A stretch of DNA of 22,822 bases. Source: CAIRTT01 sp046075665 (lineage in GTDB: Bacteria > Armatimonadota > Armatimonadia > Armatimonadales > Armatimonadaceae). Shown here in pieces: positions 1 to 8,183 of this stretch. A model generated the notes under the pieces. The model saw only the letters and a program-made list of their open reading frames with translations. It made no database searches and was not told where the DNA came from. Positions within the stretch are counted from its first letter, which is position 1, and each line of letters opens with the position of its first letter. Both the position numbers and the translations under genes were made by a program. The stretch lies in the NCBI GenBank assembly GCA_046075665.1, contig JBJTQN010000221.1, positions 1 to 22,822 on the forward strand. The letters run 5' to 3'.

Positions 1-1352
1 ACTACGGTCGCGGGACCCTTCTCCGAGAGTGGTACCTTTCACCAAAATCTGTCACTTCTCCTGAATGGAAGGCGCTGATTGCCATCCACAAATGGGCTGA
101 CAGCCGCCGCGCTGACCTTATCAACACCGTTTATATCGGTGGCAGGCCGGATGAAGGGGCGCCCTACGGCTTCATCGGCTTTGCGGAAAGTGGCAAGACC
201 GGCACGCTGGTCATCCGAAACCCTGCACCGACATCGAAATCATTGTCGTTTAAGCTGGATGAAACTACGCTTTTCTCGGGTAAGCCCGGACAACCATGGA
301 CCGGCCGAGTGGTTTACCCATATTCACAAGACCTTCCATTTGGGTTTGATGGCAGTGGCGAGTGCACAATCAGTGTTCCCGCATATGAGACTATCGCGAT
401 CGAGCTGCGCCCCGGGGCTGCCCGCGGCCCGATGGTCAAAATGGCTCCCATCGTACGCGTCTCCGATAACCAAAATCCTGATACCAAAACGATCAGCCTC
501 GCGTCATTCGCGACCGGGCAGCGTGAGCTGATGGTCATCGGGTATCCAACATTACCGCTCATCGAAATCAACGGAAAATCCGTTGAGCCAACGCGAAAGA
601 CCAATGGCGCAATCAACCAGTTTGCTGGATATGCAATCGATGGGATGCCAAGCAAAACGGCCCGGATGTGGGAGATGGCAGGCTTTGACATCACCGCGCT
701 CACCGGTAAAGAATTTACCGTTGCAGTAAAGGGTAGCGAATCCGAAACGCACTGCGAAGTCCATGTCATCGCGGAGCGACCGTTCGGAGATGATAAACAA
801 ACCACGCTCTCGCCAAAGACATTTCCAGGGGTACTCCGCGAAGCGACTCCCGTGTTTCTTGAACAAACCTTGAACGCTCGCCCGGTAGCCCCCGTGGAGG
901 CATCCGATGCCGACCTAGAACAAACGGCTGCGGTGAAACTGTCGCTCGATGCATTTGGTGTCAATGTCGGCTATGGAGCAAAGCGTATCTTTGTGAACGG
1001 TTCGCATATCGGCAACCTGCCTCCTTGCGGCGATCAATGGACGCCATTCACGCTTAATGTTCCGCTCGTGGCAAACACGACGCCCCCAAGAAAATGGTCA
1101 GTCGTCATCCGCTGCGCGAACAATGAAGACAAGTTCAAAGTAGGGCATATGACCCTAACTCTAGTGCTCCGATCAGGACGTGAGGTTGCTCTTCGCTCAC
1201 AGGTTGTCGCGACCAGCCACCAGGATTGGGCATTCTTTGAAGGCATCACGTTCACGCAAGAGCCGACCACAAAATTACTGAGTGCTCCCAGTATCGAATT
1301 CGAGTTTGCCCGCCCGGCCGCCTCACAAGGAAGTACATTGGAGAAAGGCTAA
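1..1352 (+). CDS. C-terminal part of a secreted glycosidase-like protein (5' truncated)
   Basis: The reading frame is open from base 3 to a TAA at 1350-1352, so the gene begins outside the window; an internal TTG at 243 gives a shorter ORF but is not the natural start. The visible N-terminus (YGRGTLLREWYLSP, then a helical KALIAIHKWAD stretch and a GxPYGF segment) followed by a beta-rich TLVIRNP...FKLDE block resembles the end of the catalytic barrel and the C-terminal beta domain of alpha-galactosidase/'enterotoxin'-type clan-D glycosidases common in soil bacteria. That is family resemblance from memory; no catalytic acid is visible here because the active site would lie upstream. The last ~200 residues form a further beta-rich region (likely carbohydrate-binding or jelly-roll) that I cannot name. 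Nine bases separate it from the following lipoprotein gene, so the two are probably cotranscribed. Coding is certain; the function is tentative. Confidence 0.6.
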   Translation, partial: YGRGTLLREWYLSPKSVTSPEWKALIAIHKWADSRRADLINTVYIGGRPDEGAPYGFIGFAESGKTGTLVIRNPAPTSKSLSFKLDETTLFSGKPGQPWTGRVVYPYSQDLPFGFDGSGECTISVPAYETIAIELRPGAARGPMVKMAPIVRVSDNQNPDTKTISLASFATGQRELMVIGYPTLPLIEINGKSVEPTRKTNGAINQFAGYAIDGMPSKTARMWEMAGFDITALTGKEFTVAVKGSESETHCEVHVIAERPFGDDKQTTLSPKTFPGVLREATPVFLEQTLNARPVAPVEASDADLEQTAAVKLSLDAFGVNVGYGAKRIFVNGSHIGNLPPCGDQWTPFTLNVPLVANTTPPRKWSVVIRCANNEDKFKVGHMTLTLVLRSGREVALRSQVVATSHQDWAFFEGITFTQEPTTKLLSAPSIEFEFARPAASQGSTLEKG

Positions 1353-1361
1353 CAAATCGAC

Positions 1362-3029
1362 ATGATGCGTACCGCTTTCACGCCGACTGCCGTTACAGCA
1401 CTGCTGGCGATGACTTTACTCGCCGGATGCAACGCTTCGAAAGTCGCACCAGAAAAAACCGCTCAAAGTGGCTGGTTCCGGGATGTTACAGCGCAAACGG
1501 ATGTCGCAGCGTACACATTCCCGATGCCTAAAGACCGACCTCTGACCCTGCTACAAACGATTGGCAATGGCTGTGCGCTGGCAGATTTTAACGGTGATGG
1601 CAACCTGGACCTCCTCGTTGTCGGCGCGCCCGTTGCACTCTACATCGGGGATGGCAAGCTGGGCTTCAAATCATCCAAGGCCGTGCTACCCGCGACAAAC
1701 ATCACGCCTCAGGGCTGCGCCGTCGGAGATATTGACAACGATGGCGACCTGGATGTCTACCTGACCGGTTACCGAACCGGATATTTGTGGCGAAACACAG
1801 GCTCTGGCTTTGAGGACATTTCAGAAATCAGTGGCATATCGAAACAACCATGGGGTACATCCGCAGGCTTTGCTGATCTTGATCGCGATGGAAAATTGGA
1901 TTTGATCATCGCAAATTATGTTGCCTACAACCCGGACAAGGGTACCCGAGAACGGTGTGACTTCCGCAATCCGGATGGATCAACGGTACTTGGAGCTTGT
2001 GGCCCCCGCGAATATGTTCCCCTTCAGGCCGCGGTGTATCAAAACATCAACGGTGCTACCTTCAAAGATGTGACGAAGTCAGCCGGAGCAATCACTAATG
2101 GTCGTGGGCTCGGAGTGGCTGCTCTCGATGTGTTTCGTTCGGGAAAAGTGAGAGTTGCGATTGCCAATGATGAGAGTGCAGGTGATTTGCTTGCTGTCAC
2201 ATCCACCAAGCCGCTTAGATTGAATAACATCGGCCCGGGATCTGGAACGGCCTATGACATGGATGGCAAGGTGCATGGTGGCATGGGAGTCGACTGGGGA
2301 GATTATGACAATGATGGAGCGTTTGACCTGGCCGTTGCCACGTTCGAAACGGAACCTATGAGCCTGTATCACAATGATGGCCCGGACTTGTTTACCGATG
2401 TGAGTGTTCCGTCGAATACAGCCTTTCCCACAACATCCCTTGTTACGTTTGGATTGCGTATGGTCGACATTGATAACGACGGCCTACTGGATATCGTGAC
2501 AACGAACGGGCATGTTATGGATAATGTCACGGAAATCAAACCCAAGAGTGTATTCAAACAACCAAATCAGATTTTGCGAAATGTTTCCGGTAAGCGTTTT
2601 GAAGATGTGACATCACTGGCGGGTTCAGACTTCGCCACCCCAATTGTCGGCCGAGGTCTAGCTGCGGGCGATATTAACAATGATGGCAAAGTAGACTTTG
2701 CCATCGTGGATGCATTCGGAGGCGTACATGTGTTCCAGAATACGCACCCAAACAGCGGATCCTGGGTCGGAGTGGAGCTTACAGGAACGATTTCTCCACG
2801 GGATGCCACAGGAGCAATCATAACCGTCACATGCGCAGAGAAACGTTTCGTTCGGCATGCGCACTCTGATGGCTCATTTATGTCTGCAAGTGACTCGCGG
2901 GTTATCGTGGGACTTGGAAAGCTGGCCGGTCAGATAGACATTGAAGTCCTTTGGCCGAGCGGTACCGTTCAAAGGCTAAACAATGTTCAACCCGGACAGT
3001 ACATCAAGATCAAGGAACCCGGACGATAA
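1362..3029 (+). CDS. CRTAC1-type lipoprotein with FG-GAP/VCBS repeats and ASPIC/UnbV domain
   Basis: 555 residues. The N-terminus is a lipoprotein signal peptide with lipobox LAGC, the lipidated Cys being residue 23, so the protein should be anchored on the envelope. The body is an integrin-alpha-like beta-propeller with calcium-binding loops: DFNGDG (75-80), DIDNDGD (123-129), DLDRDG (172-177), DYDNDG (314-319), DIDNDG (369-374) and DINNDG (437-442); a blade near 256-270 has a degenerate loop. The C-terminus (about 480-545) fits the ASPIC/UnbV domain (GAIITV..., VGLGK, VLWPSGTVQ). Such proteins are thought to mediate adhesion or ligand binding at the surface; their substrates are mostly unknown. 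Two consecutive ATGs (1362 and 1365) could start translation, and only a weak GGAG/AAGG lies upstream. The gene ends 34 bases from the convergent TPR lipoprotein gene. Proteins with FG-GAP/UnbV and with TPR repeats often occur together, which fits this neighbourhood. Confidence 0.9.
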   Translation: MMRTAFTPTAVTALLAMTLLAGCNASKVAPEKTAQSGWFRDVTAQTDVAAYTFPMPKDRPLTLLQTIGNGCALADFNGDGNLDLLVVGAPVALYIGDGKLGFKSSKAVLPATNITPQGCAVGDIDNDGDLDVYLTGYRTGYLWRNTGSGFEDISEISGISKQPWGTSAGFADLDRDGKLDLIIANYVAYNPDKGTRERCDFRNPDGSTVLGACGPREYVPLQAAVYQNINGATFKDVTKSAGAITNGRGLGVAALDVFRSGKVRVAIANDESAGDLLAVTSTKPLRLNNIGPGSGTAYDMDGKVHGGMGVDWGDYDNDGAFDLAVATFETEPMSLYHNDGPDLFTDVSVPSNTAFPTTSLVTFGLRMVDIDNDGLLDIVTTNGHVMDNVTEIKPKSVFKQPNQILRNVSGKRFEDVTSLAGSDFATPIVGRGLAAGDINNDGKVDFAIVDAFGGVHVFQNTHPNSGSWVGVELTGTISPRDATGAIITVTCAEKRFVRHAHSDGSFMSASDSRVIVGLGKLAGQIDIEVLWPSGTVQRLNNVQPGQYIKIKEPGR

Positions 3030-3063
3030 CCAACGCTTGTGCACACCCACACAGTATGTAGAG

Positions 3064-4287
3064 CTATGGAAAATCTTTCGGAAATGGCACACTTGGGACG
3101 CCGTTTTGCAGTATTTCCAGACGTTTTTCAGCCTCAGGATCCCCAGGCTTCAGATGTTTAACGATGGACCATTCGAGGCGGGCTCTGGATGCCATCTTGC
3201 GCTTGTCGGCTTCACGTGCAACCTCACGGTGACGCTCCACATTACTCAGGTCTGCTCCCGAGCCATTGACTGCGCGCGTGATTCGGTCTTTTTCTTCGAC
3301 CTGACGACGTTGTTCAGCCAGAAGTTTTTCACCAGATGCGCGATCACCGAGACGTATGCGTAGTCGGGCAAGCCTTGGGCGAAGACCTGTTTGTTCTGGC
3401 AGCTGCTTGTATGCGGCCTCCATTGCCGTTCTGGCCGCCCTCAAGTCACCCAGATCCTCACGGACTTTGCCGAGTACAAACAACGCCGCCGGTGCCGGTG
3501 CAGTCCTGACTCCCTCTTCGAGGGCGATTAGCGTACGTTTCCGCAAACTCTCTGCTTTGGCAGGATCACGGTCGGCTTGTTCGAGACTGACCTTGGCCTC
3601 AAGTATCCATACTGCGGTATCTTGCGGCCCACTACGTTTACCTGCTTCATTGTTTGCTGCCCGAGCTTCTTCGAATCGCTCCTGCAGAAGCAGGTTTGCG
3701 GCTAACATCCCCCAGCCCGCAGGGTTGTCGCTGTCCATCGAAATCAGTTCCCGATACTCTGTTTCTGCTTGCTTATACTGCCCGGCCGCCTGATAGAAGG
3801 TCGCAAGAGCAAGTCTTGGTTCGACCGAATTGGGTGCCAGCTGTTTAATCTTTTTAAGGCGGTCACCCACCTTGGCTGGCCAGTCAAGGTCACTTTCAGT
3901 AACCGATAGCACAAGAAGTGCACTGGGCGAATTTGGTCCTAGTTGAACTGCTTGATTTGCAAAGCGCCATGCTAGGTCAACTTCGCCGATAGATCTGCAG
4001 ACCGTGGCAAGTCGCTCTGACAAGTCTGCACTGTTTACCGATTCCGGTGTCATCCGCCTGATGATGTCAAGCGTGGTCTTGATGTCCTGTTCTGTTATTG
4101 CCTGCAGAGCGCGGTTTACCTCAGCTTCAGCTTCAGCAGTCAGGTCGTTGTTACTTGGTAACGGAAGTACCAGTCGGCTGGGACCGGAATCGAGTGTAGC
4201 GGCATCTGGCTTCTTGTCCCCGCATCCACAGAAAACACAGATGGCTGCCGATAGACAGAGCAGATTAGCGATGTAGAACTTTGTCAT
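3064..4287 (-). CDS. TPR-repeat lipoprotein
   Basis: With the start at the ATG at 4287 the protein has 407 residues. It begins MTKFYIANLLCLSAAICVFCGC, a hydrophobic export signal ending in a cysteine-rich lipobox-like sequence (Cys20 or Cys22 could be lipidated; neither fits the classic L-A-G-C exactly). The rest is alpha-helical with tetratricopeptide features: alternating helices such as AWRFANQAVQLGPNSPSALL, LALATFYQAAGQYKQAETEY and GWGMLAANLLLQERFEEARA, each pairing a G/A-x-x-Y core with a P between units. An upstream ATG at 4335 would add 16 residues but lies inside the terminator hairpin of the preceding gene, so 4287 is preferred. Role: probable protein-protein scaffold at the periplasmic face of a membrane; partners unknown. 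It lies downstream of, and on the same strand as, the small lipoprotein and the pseudopilin gene, but a strong terminator separates it from them. Confidence 0.8.
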   Translation of the reverse strand: MTKFYIANLLCLSAAICVFCGCGDKKPDAATLDSGPSRLVLPLPSNNDLTAEAEAEVNRALQAITEQDIKTTLDIIRRMTPESVNSADLSERLATVCRSIGEVDLAWRFANQAVQLGPNSPSALLVLSVTESDLDWPAKVGDRLKKIKQLAPNSVEPRLALATFYQAAGQYKQAETEYRELISMDSDNPAGWGMLAANLLLQERFEEARAANNEAGKRSGPQDTAVWILEAKVSLEQADRDPAKAESLRKRTLIALEEGVRTAPAPAALFVLGKVREDLGDLRAARTAMEAAYKQLPEQTGLRPRLARLRIRLGDRASGEKLLAEQRRQVEEKDRITRAVNGSGADLSNVERHREVAREADKRKMASRARLEWSIVKHLKPGDPEAEKRLEILQNGVPSVPFPKDFP

Positions 4288-4302
4288 CGGGATTACACTC
4301 TT

Positions 4303-4343
4303 CGTAAAAACCAACCCCGGATAACGACTTGCCATCCGGGGTT
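4303..4343 (-). terminator. Intrinsic terminator after the small lipoprotein gene
   Basis: Perfect 10-bp inverted repeat, AACCCCGGAT at 4313-4322 against ATCCGGGGTT at 4334-4343, with an 11-base loop. Read on the minus strand it is followed by GGTTTTT. It lies 20 bases past the stop of the small lipoprotein gene, and it rules against the longer start of the TPR gene. Confidence 0.85.
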
Positions 4344-4362
4344 CAGAATTGTGAAGCAGGAA

Positions 4363-4659
4363 CTACTGACCCGTTGGCGCTGGTGCACCTGGAGCACCGG
4401 GCGTCGGAGCACCGCCCATTCCACCCTTCATTCCACCCTTCATGCCACCCTTGCCACCCTTGCCACCCGCAGGTCCGCCCATACCGGCAGGAGCATTGGC
4501 AAATGGATTTGAGGGACGTTTTGCATCGGCCGGAGCACCACCAGCGGGCTCACCTTTAACAACGGCACCAGTCTCATTCGGATCTGGCTCATTGGCACAT
4601 CCAGCAAGCACACCACTTATAGCGGCAACAGCGGCAGCCAGCACTACAAACTTTTTCAT
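4363..4659 (-). CDS. Small Gly/Pro/Ala-rich lipoprotein
   Basis: 98 residues. The signal peptide MKKFVVLAAAVAAISGVLAGC ends in a classic lipobox (L-A-G-C, Cys21). The mature part has a short acidic stretch (NEPDPNETG), then becomes low-complexity: a Lys-Gly-Gly-Met repeat (KGGKGGMKGGMKGGMGG, about residues 66-82) and a Pro/Gly/Ala tail. A GGAG ribosome site lies about 10 bases upstream of the ATG. No enzymatic motif is visible. Short lipoproteins next to DUF1559 pseudopilin genes are common in these phyla, but their role is unknown. Possibly a cell-surface spacer or exported scaffold; this is a guess from composition only. Confidence 0.8.
   Translation of the reverse strand: MKKFVVLAAAVAAISGVLAGCANEPDPNETGAVVKGEPAGGAPADAKRPSNPFANAPAGMGGPAGGKGGKGGMKGGMKGGMGGAPTPGAPGAPAPTGQ
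4421..4469. repeat. Short tandem repeat inside the small lipoprotein gene
   Basis: Two 12-base units (CCACCCTTCATT, CCACCCTTCATG) followed by two 9-base units (CCACCCTTG) and a partial unit. They encode the Lys-Gly-Gly-Met/Lys-Gly-Gly repeat on the minus strand. Units are multiples of three, so slippage would change repeat number without breaking the frame. Confidence 0.8.
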
Positions 4660-4736
4660 GTCATCAAGTCTCCAGAATGGAAAGAGACGCCTTCATAACC
4701 GTTGGCTATTTGACGTCTATTCCTGTCACAAATCCA

Positions 4737-4765
4737 ATTCCGGGATAGATGGCCTATCCCGGAAT
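4737..4765 (-). terminator. Intrinsic terminator after the DUF1559 pseudopilin gene
   Basis: Twelve-base perfect inverted repeat, ATTCCGGGATAG at 4737-4748 against CTATCCCGGAAT at 4754-4765, with a 5-base loop, 16 bases past the stop codon. The T-tract on the minus strand is short (ATTT), so termination may be partial and allow some read-through into the small lipoprotein gene. Confidence 0.7.
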
Positions 4766-4780
4766 CGCTCTTGAATTTCT

Positions 4781-5704
4781 TTAGAAGCGAACTTCCCAGT
4801 ATGGGAAGTAATACTGATTGCGGCTTGCATCATATGCACAGCTCTCGAGCTGGCCATGCTTCATAGCCTTTACGTGGCCATCACAGAAGCCGACGTTAGC
4901 AAAACCACGCTTGTTCGGGTTGTTCTGTGGACTTGAAGAGAACCCACCATAGTTACGGGATTCACCCTTATGGCGGTACCAGGTCCAGCCATCACCACCA
5001 CCACATGGGCTGCCATCGACACCTGCTGGCCATACTGCACCGTTGCCAAGACCGAGGGACTGCTCGCCGGACCAGCCCCAAGCGGACTCGCCCGTGAACA
5101 TGATGGTGTCCGCAGGGCGTGCAATCGCACTTAGCTTGCCACGAGCGGTATCCGTTGCCCAGTCGGCTCCCCAGTCAACAACGTTGAGGGAAACAGCCAT
5201 CTGGCCAAGCATGGCCTGGTAAACAGGCTCTTTAGCCTTGCTGTAAGCGCCGCCCCATTCTATACCGTAGCCGCCAGCGACAATTTGCTGCCACTTGGAT
5301 GCGCCGATTTCAGGGCACTCGCCAATCTTCCAGTTCTTGATGTATGGCTGAATCACGCCAAAGTAACCAACGAGGGAGTTGGCGATCTGTGCATTGATAT
5401 CAGCACCTGGAGCGAGGGTCATGTCTGCCCAGTCAGGAGTCATACATGGGTTCTGGCCATAGCCGCAGGAACCGTTGTTGTCCATACGTGGCAGGGTTTC
5501 ATCGTAGTCCTGCGCGTACATCATGGATGCCAAACCAACCTGCTTGACGTTGGACAGACAGGATGCCTGACGTGCAGCGGCACGTGCCTGCGCGAACACA
5601 GGGAACAAGATTGCTGCGAGGATTGCGATAATCGCGATAACGACGAGAAGCTCGATGAGCGTAAAGGCGTTGCGTGAACGCACATTGCTAAATGAAGACT
5701 GCAT
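4781..5704 (-). CDS. Type II secretion/pseudopilin-like protein with H-X9-DG (DUF1559) C-terminus
   Basis: 307 residues. The N-terminus has a short basic leader followed by a class III (prepilin) signal: cleavage is expected between Ala13 and Phe14, with Glu at position +5 (residue 18) and a ~20-residue hydrophobic helix (to about residue 40). After FPVFAQAR comes the conserved segment SCLSNVKQVGLASMMYAQDYDETLP. The C-terminus contains VGFCDGHVKAMK (residues 271-282), the H-X9-DG signature that defines DUF1559. The residue before the cleavage site is Ala instead of the usual Gly. A strong GGAGG lies 5-6 bases before the ATG. Such proteins occur in many copies per genome in Armatimonadota and Planctomycetes; they are presumed pseudopilins or surface proteins, function unproven. 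No other type IV pilus or secretion gene is in the window. Confidence 0.92.
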   Translation of the reverse strand: MQSSFSNVRSRNAFTLIELLVVIAIIAILAAILFPVFAQARAAARQASCLSNVKQVGLASMMYAQDYDETLPRMDNNGSCGYGQNPCMTPDWADMTLAPGADINAQIANSLVGYFGVIQPYIKNWKIGECPEIGASKWQQIVAGGYGIEWGGAYSKAKEPVYQAMLGQMAVSLNVVDWGADWATDTARGKLSAIARPADTIMFTGESAWGWSGEQSLGLGNGAVWPAGVDGSPCGGGDGWTWYRHKGESRNYGGFSSSPQNNPNKRGFANVGFCDGHVKAMKHGQLESCAYDASRNQYYFPYWEVRF

Positions 5705-6179
5705 AGCTACCTCCGAACCTAAATCTATGAGGTTGTCCGGGATTTTCCGATAACTCTTAACAATCCACGGACGATTCCAAGCAATACTAAGAATAATTCG
5801 TTTGCGGCGCCCCTAACCCGGCGCTTTTGACGTCAGCAAAAAAATTACGATACGCAGGAACAAGAGTTAGATACAGACCGTAACTTTTGGTGAAGGCGAC
5901 CTTTAGGTAGAAACGTCTCAAGATTTGAATACGTACGTGCGCTTCGCTTCGGACATTGATGTCATCGGCCAAGTGCAGTTGTTACTATCTAAGCCGCAAA
6001 CCCCACAATTTTGCTTATGGGCATAATGTCATGTCTGGGACACGTTTGCAATCTTAATTGTGTGAAAATGTATACCTTTCTAATTAGTACGTTGTACGGT
6101 TGTAAATACAGCCAATAGTCTGTGAAAGACGCATCATTCCGCCGGCAAATGCCCCTATCGTTGGTACGATTACACTGAT
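5705..6179. other. Divergent intergenic region (475 bases), no gene recognised
   Basis: Lies between the start of the pseudopilin gene (minus) and the EpsI-like gene (plus), and must hold promoters for both. It is more AT-rich than the flanking genes. The pseudopilin leader would include a small GC-rich hairpin near 5805-5825 (GCGCC...GGCGC) next to a run of seven adenines at 5838-5844. I could not match any riboswitch or small RNA family. The GGATG word that is common elsewhere is absent here. Short ORFs in this stretch have no start-site signals or recognisable protein features. Confidence 0.6.
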
Positions 6180-8156
6180 TTGAAAAATTTTTGTTTATCC
6201 CGCTTTTTGCTGTTATGCATCGCCGTGTTCGTTTCCCTGCTTCCGATACGCGCTGCCGCCGAACCCATAAAGGCATATGCAATCAAATTTGATGGCGTTT
6301 CATCGACCGGTGGCAAACAAACCTTTCCACTAACAGTAGTCTTGACCCTAATGGCTGAGCAAAAACCTGATGGTGCACTCGCGGTTTATTCGGCAGAAAT
6401 CAACTTCATGGATGGCAGTCTCGAGGCGACGCGCTTGTTCAGTGCGATGAACCTCTATTCTCTATCAAAGGACAAGGTACCGGCGCGCCTTGATCTCTCC
6501 CCGACAGCAAAGGGAAACTCGGGCATTTCACTTGTCATGGATCGCCTTTCAAACACAACGGCAACCCGTTGGGACATTACGCTTGAAGCTGGTGTAGCCA
6601 CACTCGCATCAAAAATTGGAGATGAAAGCCACACATTTGTTGGAAAACTGCGTCCCTACAAGCCGCCCGTCGAAGGAGGAACACGGATCGCCACCAAGGA
6701 CATCCTGATCTTTGGCGGCCTCCTTGCCGCAGCGCTGATTACCCTTTTCGTGATCCGGGAGCGCCTTCTGGCAAAACAGGCGATGGAGCAGCTGAAGGCT
6801 GTTAGCATGGGTGGCTACGATGACTACCTTAACTTGCCCATTGATGATGACGATGCGTTCTTCGTGGCTCCCAAGCAGACCCCTGAAACGCTGCATGGCT
6901 ATGAGAGCCTCTCAATCCTACAGAAAGTTCTCCACATTAGCCTTAGAATCGGCGTGATTGCACTGACCGTTCTCCTTCTGCGCATCGACTCCCCGTGGCT
7001 CTTCAACGCTCCGAGGGATGCCATCGATCGGCCCATTTCGCTGATTATGGATTTACCGCGTGGGTACTGGATGTCAGCATCCGTAGCAGCACCCTGGCAG
7101 ATACTCTCATTTGCCGCTTTGGTTAGTAGTGTTTTCACATGCCTCCTGATGCCACCGCGCCTTCAAGACAAAGTCACCCTACGCATTTGGCTAGGCTTTG
7201 CTGCCGGCAGCATCGTCCTCGTTTTTGGGACAATCGGCCACGCCCCAACGGTGACGTTCTCGGCGCTGACGCTCATTCTCGTATTGGCAGCCCGGTCATC
7301 CGGTCACCTCCATGGCAAGCGGCTCTTCCCTACTTCTCTCGTGATGGTCCTATTGTGCATCCCTCTACCGGAATCACTCCTCGCGAGCTGGCACGGGATG
7401 CTCAATATCTCAGCGACCCCTTCCACAATCAAGATCCTCCTCGTAGCTGAAGCAGTGTTGGGAGTCGTTCTAGGAATCCTGATGGGCATCGCATCCATGC
7501 GCCGGACACACAGACCCAAGACCAAAGCCAGTGTCAATGATGCCATGCTGATTGCAGCCATTCCAGTTATGGCAACTGTGTTCGCAATTGCCACAGCTCA
7601 GGCCAAGCAGGTACGGGCTCAGTCCTCATGGATGCCGATTCCCCCACTGGCAATCGCAAGGTACCTGGCTACAGAAGTCCCGTTTGGCGTCCAGTACCGG
7701 GAGATGATTGGTAATCCAAAAGGCAACATCTACATTTACAGGCAAGTAAATGCTCCGGAAGTCGCCCTGACAATTGTGTCTGGCGCACACCTCGATGCGT
7801 ACCATGACCCGACCGTCTGCATGGCACAGGGAGACTTTACGTACGTAGGACAGCTGCCAACAAAGGGTAGTGCAAAGGTACGTAGGATGTTGTTTCGCAG
7901 CGTAGCATCACCCGAGCGACGTATCGTCATGGATTATTGGGAACAGGAGCAGAGTGGTCATATCGAGACGATGTCGAAGATGGGGCGGGTCCGAAACTTG
8001 CCTAGCCGCATTCTCAAGGGAATCCGACAGGTTATGGGGGGCTCCCCAACGGTTATCATCCGGTTGCACTCCGTGTGTTCAACCGATGAAGCCTGCACCG
8101 CGATTCAGGAACAGCTGGACACCTTCGGCGAGAACATCCAGCAGAATCTAAAGTAA
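6180..8156 (+). CDS. Multipass membrane protein with C-terminal EpsI-like (exosortase-associated) domain
   Basis: 658 residues from a TTG start; no ATG or other start is available between 6180 and the in-frame stop at 6123-6125. Order: signal peptide (1-27, ending RAAA), a beta-rich extracytoplasmic domain (about 28-160), a membrane helix (about 174-193), an acidic cytoplasmic loop (IDDDDAFF, 221-228), then roughly eight more hydrophobic segments (about 250-270, 305-325, 335-352, 357-372, 383-397, 416-438, 453-475). The tail (about 480-650) matches EpsI/DUF3485: an HDPTVC motif (His542, Cys547) like the H-x-P-x-x-C of EpsI, then DYWEQEQ...LPSRILKGI and a VIIRLHS strand. EpsI domains accompany exosortases, which sort PEP-CTERM proteins and act with exopolysaccharide export. 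The IPLPESLLASW segment (394-404) followed by LLVAEAVLG (420-428) recalls exosortase, but the catalytic Cys is missing. Probably a divergent exosortase-EpsI fusion; the N-terminal domain is unrecognised. Confidence 0.7.
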   Translation: MKNFCLSRFLLLCIAVFVSLLPIRAAAEPIKAYAIKFDGVSSTGGKQTFPLTVVLTLMAEQKPDGALAVYSAEINFMDGSLEATRLFSAMNLYSLSKDKVPARLDLSPTAKGNSGISLVMDRLSNTTATRWDITLEAGVATLASKIGDESHTFVGKLRPYKPPVEGGTRIATKDILIFGGLLAAALITLFVIRERLLAKQAMEQLKAVSMGGYDDYLNLPIDDDDAFFVAPKQTPETLHGYESLSILQKVLHISLRIGVIALTVLLLRIDSPWLFNAPRDAIDRPISLIMDLPRGYWMSASVAAPWQILSFAALVSSVFTCLLMPPRLQDKVTLRIWLGFAAGSIVLVFGTIGHAPTVTFSALTLILVLAARSSGHLHGKRLFPTSLVMVLLCIPLPESLLASWHGMLNISATPSTIKILLVAEAVLGVVLGILMGIASMRRTHRPKTKASVNDAMLIAAIPVMATVFAIATAQAKQVRAQSSWMPIPPLAIARYLATEVPFGVQYREMIGNPKGNIYIYRQVNAPEVALTIVSGAHLDAYHDPTVCMAQGDFTYVGQLPTKGSAKVRRMLFRSVASPERRIVMDYWEQEQSGHIETMSKMGRVRNLPSRILKGIRQVMGGSPTVIIRLHSVCSTDEACTAIQEQLDTFGENIQQNLK

Positions 8157-8183
8157 TCGATCATCAACTGGAGAATAAGAACT

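Noticed and set aside
79..531. ORF of 150 residues on the plus strand at the left edge
   Set aside because: It overlaps, in another frame, the glycosidase-like frame that is open from base 3 to 1352 and has family-like sequence; the 150-residue product is Arg/Ser-rich and featureless.
314..964. 216-residue ORF on the minus strand
   Set aside because: Antisense to the glycosidase-like gene, Ser/Thr-rich with no domain or start-site signal; a shadow ORF.
4288..4335. N-terminal extension of the TPR lipoprotein to an upstream ATG
   Set aside because: That ATG lies inside the terminator hairpin of the previous gene, and the extension would bury the export signal.
5705..6179. Riboswitch (for example cyclic-di-GMP type) in the pseudopilin leader
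   Set aside because: I looked for the conserved cores on both strands and found none; only a small GC-rich hairpin is present.
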